A stretch of 64,000 nucleotides of DNA from Ardenticatenaceae bacterium. GTDB lineage: Bacteria; Chloroflexota; Anaerolineae; Promineifilales; Promineifilaceae. The stretch covers positions 1 through 64,000 of the forward strand of contig JACKBS010000014.1 in NCBI GenBank assembly GCA_020634435.1, written 5' to 3'. Below are positions 44,407 through 51,941 of this stretch, piece after piece. The number at the start of each line of letters is the position of its first letter. Position 1 is the stretch's first letter. The notes beneath the pieces are model-generated. The model ran no database searches and was not told the origin of the DNA. It saw nothing but the letters and a program-made list of their open reading frames with translations. A program made the position numbers and the translations under genes.

Positions 44407-46137
44407 ATGGCAGCAGAAATGAATGGTGGCGTGTTGGTCGGCGAAGTGCTGGAAAAGCAGGGCGTGCGCTTTTTGTACACGCTGTGCGGCGGACACATTT
44501 CGCCGATTTTGGTGGGGGCCGAGGCACAAGGCATCCGGGTAATTGATGTGCGGCATGAGGCAACGGCCGTTTTCGCCGCTGACGCCACTGCCAGGCTAAC
44601 CGGCATCCCCGGCGTGGCCGCCGTTACGGCAGGTCCGGGCGTCACCAACACCATCACCGCCCTCAAAAATGCGCAGATGGCCCAATCGCCGCTGGTGCTG
44701 ATTGGCGGCTCGGCGGCAACCTTGCTCAAGGGGCGCGGTGCACTGCAAGACATCGACCAGCTTTCCCTGGTGCAGCCCATCGTTAAGTGGGCGCGTGCCG
44801 CTAAAAAAGTGCGCGATATCGTGCCTTTGCTGGAGGAAGCGTTCCAGGTCTGCCAGGAAGGTGTGCCCGGCCCCGTCTTTCTAGAAGTCCCGATTGATTT
44901 GCTCTACCCGGAGGACGTGGTGCGCAGCTGGACGATGGGATCAAGCGGCAAAGGGCTGGCGGGCAAAGCGATGTCGCTCTATTTTGAGACCCACCTGCGG
45001 CGCACGTTTGGTCGCGCCTGGGCGCAGCGGGCCAGTGTGCCACCGTTGGTGATTCCCAAGCTGCCCGCCAGCGGCGAGGTGCAGCAGGTGGCCAAAGCGC
45101 TGGCCAAGGCGGAACGGCCGTTACTCATCATCGGCAGCCAGGCATTGATAGACACAGCCCACGCCGAGGCGCTGCAAGCCGCCGTGAAAAAGTTGGGCAT
45201 CCCCACGTACCTCTCCGGCATGGCGCGGGGGCTGCTGGGGCGGGATGCGCTGCATTTGCGGCACAAGCGCAGCAAGGCGCTGCGCGAAGCGGACGCGATC
45301 ATTTTGGCTGGGGTTCCCGCCGATTTTCGGTTGGGCTACGGCCGTTCCATTCCCAAGCACGCCACCACTATTTCCATCAACCGCAGCGAAGAAGATTTGA
45401 ACAAAAATCGCCGCCCCGACATCGGCATTTTGGCCGATCCGGGCGCTTTTTTGCGCACTCTGGCAGCCAACTGGCAGCCGGAGGGCAGTTGGCAAGCGTG
45501 GCACAAGACGTTGATCGAACGTGATGCCGCCCGCGATGCCGAAATCGAGCAGATCGCTCACGAGGAGATGGGGTTAGTTAATCCGGTTTGGTTGTGCCAG
45601 CAGTTGGAAACGGCCGTTGCTGAGGACAGCGTTTTAATTGGCGATGGCGGCGATTTTGTGGCCACGGCCAGCTACATCGTGCGGCCACGTGGACCATTGA
45701 GCTGGCTGGACCCTGGGGCGTTTGGCACGCTGGGCGCAGGTGGCGGGTTTGCTCTGGCGGCCAAGCTGTGCCGTCCAGAAGCGGAAGTGTGGCTGCTCTA
45801 CGGTGACGGCTCGGCGGGTTATTCGCTGGCAGAGTTTGACACCTTCGCCCGCCACGGCGTGGCTATAATGGCCGTGATTGGCAATGATGCCTCGTGGGCG
45901 CAAATTGCCCGCGACCAGGTGGAAATTTTGGGCACTCCATTAGGCACGGAGCTGGCGCAAACCAACTACCACATCGTCGCGCAGGGATACGGCGGCGAGG
46001 GTTTTTGTGTGGACGACCCGGCTCAGGTCAATGAAGTTTTGGGCAAAGCAAAGGAGATGGCGAGGAACGGCCGTCCCGTCCTGATCAACGTGCTGATTGG
46101 CAAAACTGATTTCCGCAAGGGGTCCATTTCTATGTGA
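44407..46137 (+). CDS. Thiamine-diphosphate enzyme, ILVBL / 2-hydroxyacyl-CoA lyase-like
   Basis: 576 residues from ATG 44407, 6 bases after AAGGAG. The N-terminal domain matches the ILVBL subgroup closely: VRFLYTLCGGHISPILV, DVRHEATAVFAADA with the activating Glu, AAVTAGPGVTNTITALKNAQ and GRGALQDIDQLSLVQP. The C-terminal domain carries the thiamine diphosphate site GDGSAGYSLAEFDTFA and the metal-ligand Asn in GNDASWAQ. Animal ILVBL (HACL2) cleaves 2-hydroxyacyl-CoA; bacterial members are usually just called acetolactate-synthase-like. No regulatory subunit of acetolactate synthase is adjacent, which argues against a valine/isoleucine role. The 3' end overlaps the convergent phosphatase gene by 8 bases. 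Confidence 0.92.
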   Translation: MAAEMNGGVLVGEVLEKQGVRFLYTLCGGHISPILVGAEAQGIRVIDVRHEATAVFAADATARLTGIPGVAAVTAGPGVTNTITALKNAQMAQSPLVLIGGSAATLLKGRGALQDIDQLSLVQPIVKWARAAKKVRDIVPLLEEAFQVCQEGVPGPVFLEVPIDLLYPEDVVRSWTMGSSGKGLAGKAMSLYFETHLRRTFGRAWAQRASVPPLVIPKLPASGEVQQVAKALAKAERPLLIIGSQALIDTAHAEALQAAVKKLGIPTYLSGMARGLLGRDALHLRHKRSKALREADAIILAGVPADFRLGYGRSIPKHATTISINRSEEDLNKNRRPDIGILADPGAFLRTLAANWQPEGSWQAWHKTLIERDAARDAEIEQIAHEEMGLVNPVWLCQQLETAVAEDSVLIGDGGDFVATASYIVRPRGPLSWLDPGAFGTLGAGGGFALAAKLCRPEAEVWLLYGDGSAGYSLAEFDTFARHGVAIMAVIGNDASWAQIARDQVEILGTPLGTELAQTNYHIVAQGYGGEGFCVDDPAQVNEVLGKAKEMARNGRPVLINVLIGKTDFRKGSISM

Positions 46138-46864
46138 TCAGCTCTTTGGGCAAATGGTCTACCCGATTTAAGTAAAGCAGGTCAACCTGCCCCTCGCCAA
46201 AGTCTAGCCGGGTGATGGACGTATTGTGTGCGTGCAGCCAGATGCGATTTTCACTTTCGTCGTTGTCCAGCGTATTAAAGCCAAACAGAGTACGCAGCAC
46301 AGCCACAAAAAAGCCGCCGTGGGTCACAATCGCCACCTTATCATCAGGTTTGTGCCAGGACTCCAGCTCCACCAAAAATCGCTGCGCGCGCTCCATCAAC
46401 TGGGCTCGGGGTTCATACGGCCGTTCCCACCAACCTGCCTCACCCAAAGAATCCGGCAGCACCAGGTACGGATGATGCTGGGTAAAATACGCCCGATTTG
46501 GGCCGGGCAGGCCAATGCGCTCAAATGTCTCTTCGTTGTGCTCATAAATGCCGCCCATTTCGTGGATGGTTTCCCAGGCCACGAGTGGCAGATTCACCTG
46601 CCGAGCAATGGCCCAGCCCGTGTCCACAGCCCGCAACATCAAGCTGCTGTACAGGTGCGTAAAGCGATAGCCCAGGCGGTTGTGCGGATCGTTGTCCGGG
46701 TCAGCTTGCTCCCAACCCCCAGCGATATGTTGACCCAGGCAGCGCGCCTGCTGCTGGCCAATTTCGGTCAAAAGTGGGTCAGGTGAACGGCCGTTGCTGC
46801 TACCCGTCCGCGCCCACAGATCATTATTTTCCGATTGTGCGTGTCGAATCATATAAAGTTGCAT
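46130..46864 (-). CDS. Histidine phosphatase superfamily (phosphoglycerate mutase-like)
   Basis: 244 residues. The catalytic LYMIRHAQSEN with RHG-like RHA lies at the very N terminus, so the start is placed at ATG 46864; the frame continues 43 codons upstream but without similarity. Further conserved features are the Arg in SSLMLRAVDTGWAIA, the acid residue in ETIHEMGGIYE and the second His in VAIVTHGGFF. Members hydrolyse phosphate from sugars, nucleotides or proteins; the substrate is not predictable here. It is convergent with the ThDP enzyme, sharing 8 bases. Confidence 0.93.
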   Translation of the reverse strand: MQLYMIRHAQSENNDLWARTGSSNGRSPDPLLTEIGQQQARCLGQHIAGGWEQADPDNDPHNRLGYRFTHLYSSLMLRAVDTGWAIARQVNLPLVAWETIHEMGGIYEHNEETFERIGLPGPNRAYFTQHHPYLVLPDSLGEAGWWERPYEPRAQLMERAQRFLVELESWHKPDDKVAIVTHGGFFVAVLRTLFGFNTLDNDESENRIWLHAHNTSITRLDFGEGQVDLLYLNRVDHLPKELIT

Positions 46865-46978
46865 GGCTAGATTGTAGGACCACCGACTAGCCCTGGCAAC
46901 CAGAATCAAGCAGGCCAGTTTCAGGGGAATCAACTGTTTTTTATGTGCAACGACTGAATTTTTGCAGGGGAAAAATTT

Positions 46979-47102
46979 CACGCTAAGGCGCAAAGGAAAT
47001 AATTATTGCTTCATAAATTAATTGGGAAAGTGTCATTTCGAGGTCCTCCGAGAAATCTTTCTACCTAGCAAAAAGGTAAGATTCCCTTTGCGACTTGGCG
47101 CG
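46979..47102. repeat. Inverted-end intergenic element (CGCTAAGGCGCAAAGG type)
   Basis: CACGCTAAGGCGCAAAGGAA at the left end is mirrored by TTCCCTTTGCGACTTGGCGCG at the right end, and GTCATTTCGAGGTCCTCCGA lies inside. It occupies much of the 308-base gap upstream of the TetR promoter. No gene was seen here. Confidence 0.7.
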
Positions 47103-47137
47103 ATCCAATCGCTTTCTCCTTTGCCGCAGATTTGTTC

Positions 47138-47172
47138 TTGACAAAGACGATACGGTAGATAGAATATCTATC
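47138..47172 (+). promoter_or_regulatory. Promoter with TetR-type operator, leaderless transcript
   Basis: A perfect -35 TTGACA (47138-47143), a 16-base spacer and a -10 TAGAAT (47160-47165). The palindrome GATAGA-ATA-TCTATC (47158-47172) covers the -10 and the start point, as in autoregulated TetR genes. Transcription would start about 1 base before the ATG at 47173. Confidence 0.8.
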
Positions 47173-47943
47173 ATGTCATCTCAAAACGAGTTAGCGATAG
47201 AAAAAGAGGTGCTACAGGCCGCGCGCGAGTTGGTGAAGGAAACGGCCGTCTCTTTCACCATGGACCAGCTTGCCGCAAAAGCGGGTGTCTCGCGGGCCAC
47301 CATTTACCGGCAGCTCGGCGGCAAAAAAGCGATCCTCAAGCGCCTGGCAGATGAACATGGCCTGGACGATTTAGACCAGCCAGACGCCGCCAGCCGGATT
47401 TTACGAGCGGCCCGCACGCTCTTTGCTGAGCAAGGGTTGATGTCCCCCACGATGGAGCAAATTGCCGAGGCAGCCAACGTGGGCGTGGCCACCGTTTACC
47501 GCCATTTTGGCGACAAGACCGGCCTGCTGCGCGCTTTTCTGCACGCATTTCACCCCCAACTGCCCATCACCGACAATGAGCTATCCGGGGATTTGCGCAC
47601 AGATTTGACGCAGCTTGTGGCCATGATGATGCAGTTCATCGTGGAGCATCAGGACATGATGCTGCACAGCTTTAGCAATGCCCAGGAATGGCGCGAACAT
47701 TTGATGGAATTACGGCCGTTTCAGGAGCGCAGTCTCAGCCGGGTGACCAACTTCTTGCAAGAACAGATGGATGCCGGACAGCTGCGACCTGGCAACGCCC
47801 AGCAAGCAGCGGCAGCCCTGGTAGGCATGATTTTGGCTTACAGCATCATCCTGCCCACCTACTACAAACTGCCGACGCCCAACCCACAAGCAACGGCCGA
47901 ATTTATCGCCAGCCTGTTCTTAGACGGCCTAAAGCAACCATAG
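47173..47943 (+). CDS. TetR/AcrR regulator with two tandem N-terminal HTH domains
   Basis: 256 residues from ATG 47173; longer upstream frames cross the promoter and are rejected. Residues 12-60 form one TetR-type helix-turn-helix (FTMDQLAAKAGVSRATIYRQ, then KKAILKRLADEHG). Residues 75-125 form a second one (TMEQIAEAANVGVATVYRHF, then KTGLLRAFLHAFH). The C-terminal ligand domain follows (TDLTQLVAMMMQFIVEHQDM onwards). Ordinary TetR proteins have a single HTH, so a dimer of this one would carry four. The palindrome over its own promoter suggests autoregulation, and the next two genes are probably its targets. Confidence 0.92.
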   Translation: MSSQNELAIEKEVLQAARELVKETAVSFTMDQLAAKAGVSRATIYRQLGGKKAILKRLADEHGLDDLDQPDAASRILRAARTLFAEQGLMSPTMEQIAEAANVGVATVYRHFGDKTGLLRAFLHAFHPQLPITDNELSGDLRTDLTQLVAMMMQFIVEHQDMMLHSFSNAQEWREHLMELRPFQERSLSRVTNFLQEQMDAGQLRPGNAQQAAAALVGMILAYSIILPTYYKLPTPNPQATAEFIASLFLDGLKQP

Positions 47944-47945
47944 AA

Positions 47946-47991
47946 GCGCATCTACGCTACAGAATTCGCCGCTAGAAAAGTGTAGATGCGC
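47946..47991 (+). repeat. Hairpin between tetR and the DUF3179 gene
   Basis: GCGCATCTAC (47946-47955) and GTAGATGCGC (47982-47991) are perfect complements separated by 26 bases. It lies directly upstream of the GAGGA ribosome site at 47994. It could attenuate or stabilise the downstream message; there is no T tract. Confidence 0.75.
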
Positions 47992-48002
47992 AACGAGGAA
48001 AG

Positions 48003-49085
48003 ATGAAAACAGCGCTCGGTTTGCTCATTGCTGCCTTTGGCGGCATTGGCCCTTTATTACCCGCTTTTTTCCCCCGGCTAGGCATCGGAACACTGGCCCG
48101 CCTGGGCAAAGTTAATCCGCTGCGGCGAGTGCTTGGGCTGCTGGGCTGGCTGCTCATTTGGCGCGACTGGCGCAAAACGCCCACAGCACGCCACGGTCTG
48201 GCGCTGATCCCTGGCACCATTTTTGCCCTGCAAACGCAATTTTTGGAACCGCGCCGCATTTTTGTGGAGCTAATCGATCCACCCCATGCCCCCACCAAAA
48301 GAGTGAATCTGGCCGATACGGCCGTTGTCCTCGGCGCAGTCGTAGGTGAACAGCCGCACGCGTGGACCTTTGCCAACCTGGTGCCGCGCCACCTCATCAA
48401 TGATGTCATCGGGCAAATGCCGGTTCTGGCGGCTTACTGAGCCGCCTGCCGCAGCGGCCTCGTGTATGCCGCCACGGTCAACGGGCAGCGCCTCACTTTT
48501 GAGGTCATCGGCGTCTGGCGACGGAACATGATTATGCAAGATCGCGAAACGGGTACTCTCTGGCAGCAAGCCACTGGCGAAGCGCTCTACGGGCCGCTCA
48601 AAGGCCGCCAGCTTGAACTGATCGGCGGCGAGCAAACCAGTTGGCACGATTGGGTCACGCGACATCCAGAGACGGCCGTTTCCCTCGAACCACCCCAACC
48701 ACCCCGCGGCCTTCTTTCTTTCAGCCAGATCGAATTTTTGCTGGACACCTTCACCAGCCGCTACAAAACCCCCGGCCTCAGCCCCAACGATACACGCCTG
48801 CCCGCTCATGAAGAGATTGGCGGATTGGCGCTTAACGGCGCTGCTCGCGCTTACCCATTGTCGCTCATGCAAATGCTGGGCGAGGTGCGCGACACGCTAG
48901 GCGGCATCCCGATCGTGGTACGGTACGATGCGCTGAACGGCCGTCTCTCCGCCTATCTTCAAGATGAAAACGGCCGTGCCGACACCGCCCACCCGCTGCC
49001 CATTCAGCGACAATTCTGGCTTGGCTGGAGCGAATTTCATCCCCAAACAACCATTTTTACCACTCCCATTGAGGACAAATCATGA
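48003..49085 (+). CDS. Selenocysteine-containing DUF3179 family protein (in-frame TGA read as Sec)
   Basis: 360 residues if TGA at 48438-48440 (codon 146) is read through; the frame is open on both sides. N-terminal hydrophobic segments (LGLLIAAFGGIGPLLPAFFP and a second near residue 45) anchor it. The DUF3179 core then runs across the TGA: NDVIGQMPVLAAY-U-AACRSGLVY, later MIMQDRETGTLWQQATGEAL, and LNGAARAYPLSLMQM. Family members typically read VNDTVGGxPVAVTYCPLCxS, so the TGA replaces the first Cys of the CxxC pair, giving UxxC. A hairpin follows at the right distance, and selA is 10 kb away. A gene-finder would report two fragments (48003-48440 and 48462-49085). A nonsense mutation is the alternative. 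The stop overlaps the next ATG, so read-through would couple translation. Confidence 0.82.
48441..48475 (+). promoter_or_regulatory. Candidate bacterial SECIS element
   Basis: Directly after the TGA, GCGGC (48454-48458) pairs with GCCGC (48468-48472) around the loop CTCGTGTAT, which contains GU. The apical loop begins 18 bases after the TGA, within the range of known bacterial SECIS elements. A competing hairpin GCCGC...GCGGC at 48441-48458 also exists, so the fold is uncertain. Confidence 0.5.
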
Positions 49086-51760
49086 AAGACAACCACCCCT
49101 ACACCCTTCCCTTCGGCCAAATCTCAGCCACCGACCTGCCCCTCGTGGGTGGCAAAGGGGCCAATCTGGGCGAAATGAGCCGCGCTGGCTTCCCCGTTCC
49201 ACCCGGCTTTTGTGTCACCACCCACGCCTTCCATGATTTTGTTGAGGCTTGCCCACAAATGACGCCGCTTTATGCCGCTCTGGACGATATGCCTGCGGAA
49301 GATTTGGTGGCTACGCGCAAAATTGGCGAGCAAATCCGCCAGACGCTGGTTGAAACGGACATACCGGAAGCAATTCGTACGGCCGTATCCCACGCCTTCC
49401 ACCACCTCAATCCGAATGCCGCCTACGCCGTCCGCTCCAGCGCCACCGCCGAGGATTTGCCCGACGCTTCCTTTGCCGGGCAGCAAGACACCTACCTCAA
49501 CGTGCGTGGCGAAGCTGCCATGCTGGATGCCGTGCGCCGCTGCTGGGCCTCTCTCTTCACTGACCGGGCAATTTTGTACCGGCAGCAGAATGGTTTTGCC
49601 CATCAAGACGTCGCCCTCTCTGTGGTCGTGCAGCAGATGGTGCTGCCGGATGTTTCCGGCATCCTGTTCACCGCCGACCCGGTAAGCCAAAACCGGCACA
49701 TCACCTCCATCGACGCCAGCTATGGCCTCGGCGAAGCGCTGGTCGCCGGGCTGGTCACTGCCGATCTCTACCGGATCGACTCACGCACCAACGAACTCAT
49801 TGAAGTGAAAGTTGGGGACAAGAAATTGGCGATACGGCCGTTGCCCAACGGCGGCACCATCCAGGAAACGCTCAGCGAAGCCGAACGCACGGCTCAAGTT
49901 CTCAGCCCATCCCAGGCCATCGCCCTTGCCCAGCTGGGCCAGCGCATCGAAGCCCATTACGGCAAGCCGCAAGACATCGAATGGGCCATTGCTAGCGGGG
50001 ACATTTACCTGCTGCAAACCCGCCCCATCACCACGCTTTTTCCCCTGCCTGCCCCACAGCCGCAGGATAAGGCGCTCCACCTCTACGTCAGCCTGAGCCA
50101 CGCCCAGGTGATGCTGGACCCCGTCAAGCGGCTGGGGCTAGACTTTTGGCGGCTGATGTTTCCCACCCAAAAGATCGCTGGCCCCACCAGCCGCAGCCAA
50201 AGTGTCGCCAGCGCCGGGGGCCGCATGTACATCGACACGACCCCCCTGCTCAACCTGCGCGTGGGTCGTAAACTGGTGCCGCTCTTCCTGACCCTGGCCG
50301 ATGAGCAAATTGCTGCGGGCATTCAGGCGGCGATTGAGCGCCCCGAATTTCGGCAGCGCCTGGTCCAGCTTTACCCCAAAACCCACTTGCGGGACGTATT
50401 TTCTTACCTCGGCCCCATCATCAAAACCGTTCTCAAATTTGTGCTGCGACGCGATCCGCACACCACGCTCCAGCAACTGACCGACCGGATGGACACGCTG
50501 GTAGCCGCCAGCCAGCAGCGCATTTTGGCCCAGCCAGCGGGAGCCGCCCGCCTGCAACAAATCGAGCAAGAAATTGGTGGCGTCTTTAACTTCCTGCTGC
50601 CCGATTTTGCCGCCCTGGTGGCCAGCGGTATCGCCTCGCAACGGCTGCTGGCCAAGCTCATGAGTCAGCGCGCCAACCCAGATGATTTAACGGCCGTTGC
50701 CCGCGGACTCTCTGGCAATGTCACCACCGAAATGGACCTCGCCGTCGGCGATTTAGCCGATTTGGTGCGACAGTCTCCTGAACTGGTGACTCACTTCCAG
50801 CAAAACCCACCCGCCCAAGCATTGGCCAGCGCCGCTAGCATACCCGGCAGCGCCCCGTTCCTGGCAGGCTGGGCCGATTTTCTGGCACGCTACGGCATGC
50901 GCGGCCCGTCGGAAATTGATATTTCGCGCCTCCGCTGGCGCGAAGACCCAACCTCGCTGCTGCAATTTGTGATTGGCAACTTGCAGCACAAAGAACCCGG
51001 CAGCCATCGCGCCCACCACGCCCAAATGGCCGCCGCCGGTGAAGCGGCTGGCCAACGGCTCGTCGCCGCAGCCGGGCAGGGAGTGTTTGGCTTTATCCGC
51101 CGCCCCGTAGTGCGCCGCCTGGTGAAAACGGTGCGCGGCTACACGCCGGGTCGGGAGCATCCCAAGTTTTGCATCATCAAGCTGCTGGGCATGGTCAAGC
51201 TCATTTTGCAGGAAGAAGCGGGGCGATTGGTTGCAAACGGCCGTATCGACCACCCCGACGACATTTACCATCTAGACCTGGCCGAACTGATTCAGTTTGC
51301 CGCCAACCCGAACCTGGAAATACGGCCGCTTATCGCCCAACGTCAGACCGAATTTGCCCGCTTCCACAAGCTTACCCCACCTCGCCTGCTCACCAGCGAC
51401 GGCGAAATCGTACAGGCCAAAATCAGCCGCGAGGGACTGCCAGCGGGCGCACTAGTGGGCAGCGCTGCTTCCAGCGGCACCATCGAGGGCATTGCCAAAG
51501 TCGTGATGGACCCCACCAAAGATGTGCTGGCCAAGGGCGAAATCCTCATCGCGCCGTTCACCGATCCGGGCTGGACGCCGCTGTTCATCAACGCGGCTGC
51601 CCTGGTGATGGAAGTGGGTGGGCTGATGACCCACGGGTCGGTGGTGGCCCGCGAATATGGCATCCCTGCCGTCGTTGGCGTGCCCGATGCCACTAGCCAG
51701 ATCAAAACAGGGCAGCGCATTCGGGTACACGGCGACGAAGGATTTGTGGAGCTTTTATAG
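49082..51760 (+). CDS. Rifampicin-phosphotransferase-like / PEP-synthase-like enzyme
   Basis: 892 residues. The N-terminal ATP-grasp domain (VGGKGANLGEMSRAGFPVPPGF, AYAVRSSATAEDLPDASFAGQQ, DIEWAIASGDIYLLQTRPI) covers about 1-320. A helical middle domain (about 330-770) follows, and then a phosphohistidine domain with His851 in GLMTHGSVVAREYGIPAVVG. There is no C-terminal PEP-binding barrel, so it is not a true PEP synthase; the ATP/drug/His three-domain plan and length match rifampicin phosphotransferase. Those use ATP to phosphorylate rifamycins. The true substrate could be another compound. Its ATG overlaps the selenoprotein stop (ATGA), and it is in the TetR-headed operon. Confidence 0.9.
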   Translation: MKDNHPYTLPFGQISATDLPLVGGKGANLGEMSRAGFPVPPGFCVTTHAFHDFVEACPQMTPLYAALDDMPAEDLVATRKIGEQIRQTLVETDIPEAIRTAVSHAFHHLNPNAAYAVRSSATAEDLPDASFAGQQDTYLNVRGEAAMLDAVRRCWASLFTDRAILYRQQNGFAHQDVALSVVVQQMVLPDVSGILFTADPVSQNRHITSIDASYGLGEALVAGLVTADLYRIDSRTNELIEVKVGDKKLAIRPLPNGGTIQETLSEAERTAQVLSPSQAIALAQLGQRIEAHYGKPQDIEWAIASGDIYLLQTRPITTLFPLPAPQPQDKALHLYVSLSHAQVMLDPVKRLGLDFWRLMFPTQKIAGPTSRSQSVASAGGRMYIDTTPLLNLRVGRKLVPLFLTLADEQIAAGIQAAIERPEFRQRLVQLYPKTHLRDVFSYLGPIIKTVLKFVLRRDPHTTLQQLTDRMDTLVAASQQRILAQPAGAARLQQIEQEIGGVFNFLLPDFAALVASGIASQRLLAKLMSQRANPDDLTAVARGLSGNVTTEMDLAVGDLADLVRQSPELVTHFQQNPPAQALASAASIPGSAPFLAGWADFLARYGMRGPSEIDISRLRWREDPTSLLQFVIGNLQHKEPGSHRAHHAQMAAAGEAAGQRLVAAAGQGVFGFIRRPVVRRLVKTVRGYTPGREHPKFCIIKLLGMVKLILQEEAGRLVANGRIDHPDDIYHLDLAELIQFAANPNLEIRPLIAQRQTEFARFHKLTPPRLLTSDGEIVQAKISREGLPAGALVGSAASSGTIEGIAKVVMDPTKDVLAKGEILIAPFTDPGWTPLFINAAALVMEVGGLMTHGSVVAREYGIPAVVGVPDATSQIKTGQRIRVHGDEGFVELL

Positions 51761-51833
51761 CTCCCAAATCTCCACTTTGTGGCGCAGAATTCGCAAAACT
51801 TTGACAAATTACCCGTTTTTCCCGCAAAATTCT

Positions 51834-51863
51834 TTGACCATTGGCGGCACGAAAACTTATACT
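51834..51863 (+). promoter_or_regulatory. Promoter of the TPR histidine kinase operon
   Basis: TTGACC (51834-51839) and TATACT (51858-51863) are separated by 18 bases. The start of transcription would be near 51870, about 70 bases before the ATG at 51942. Confidence 0.65.
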
Positions 51864-51941
51864 ACTGCCGTGGTTGAAGCTCATTGACGGAAAATTTGGT
51901 TACGTCACGAACCCAGTGCAATTCACCACGACGAACGCGCC

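Noticed and set aside
48003..48440. Reading 48003-48440 as a complete short protein and 48462-49085 as a second gene.
   Set aside because: Both lie in one frame, no ribosome site precedes the GTG at 48462, and together they reconstruct one DUF3179 domain with the TGA at a conserved Cys. A nonsense mutation remains the alternative.
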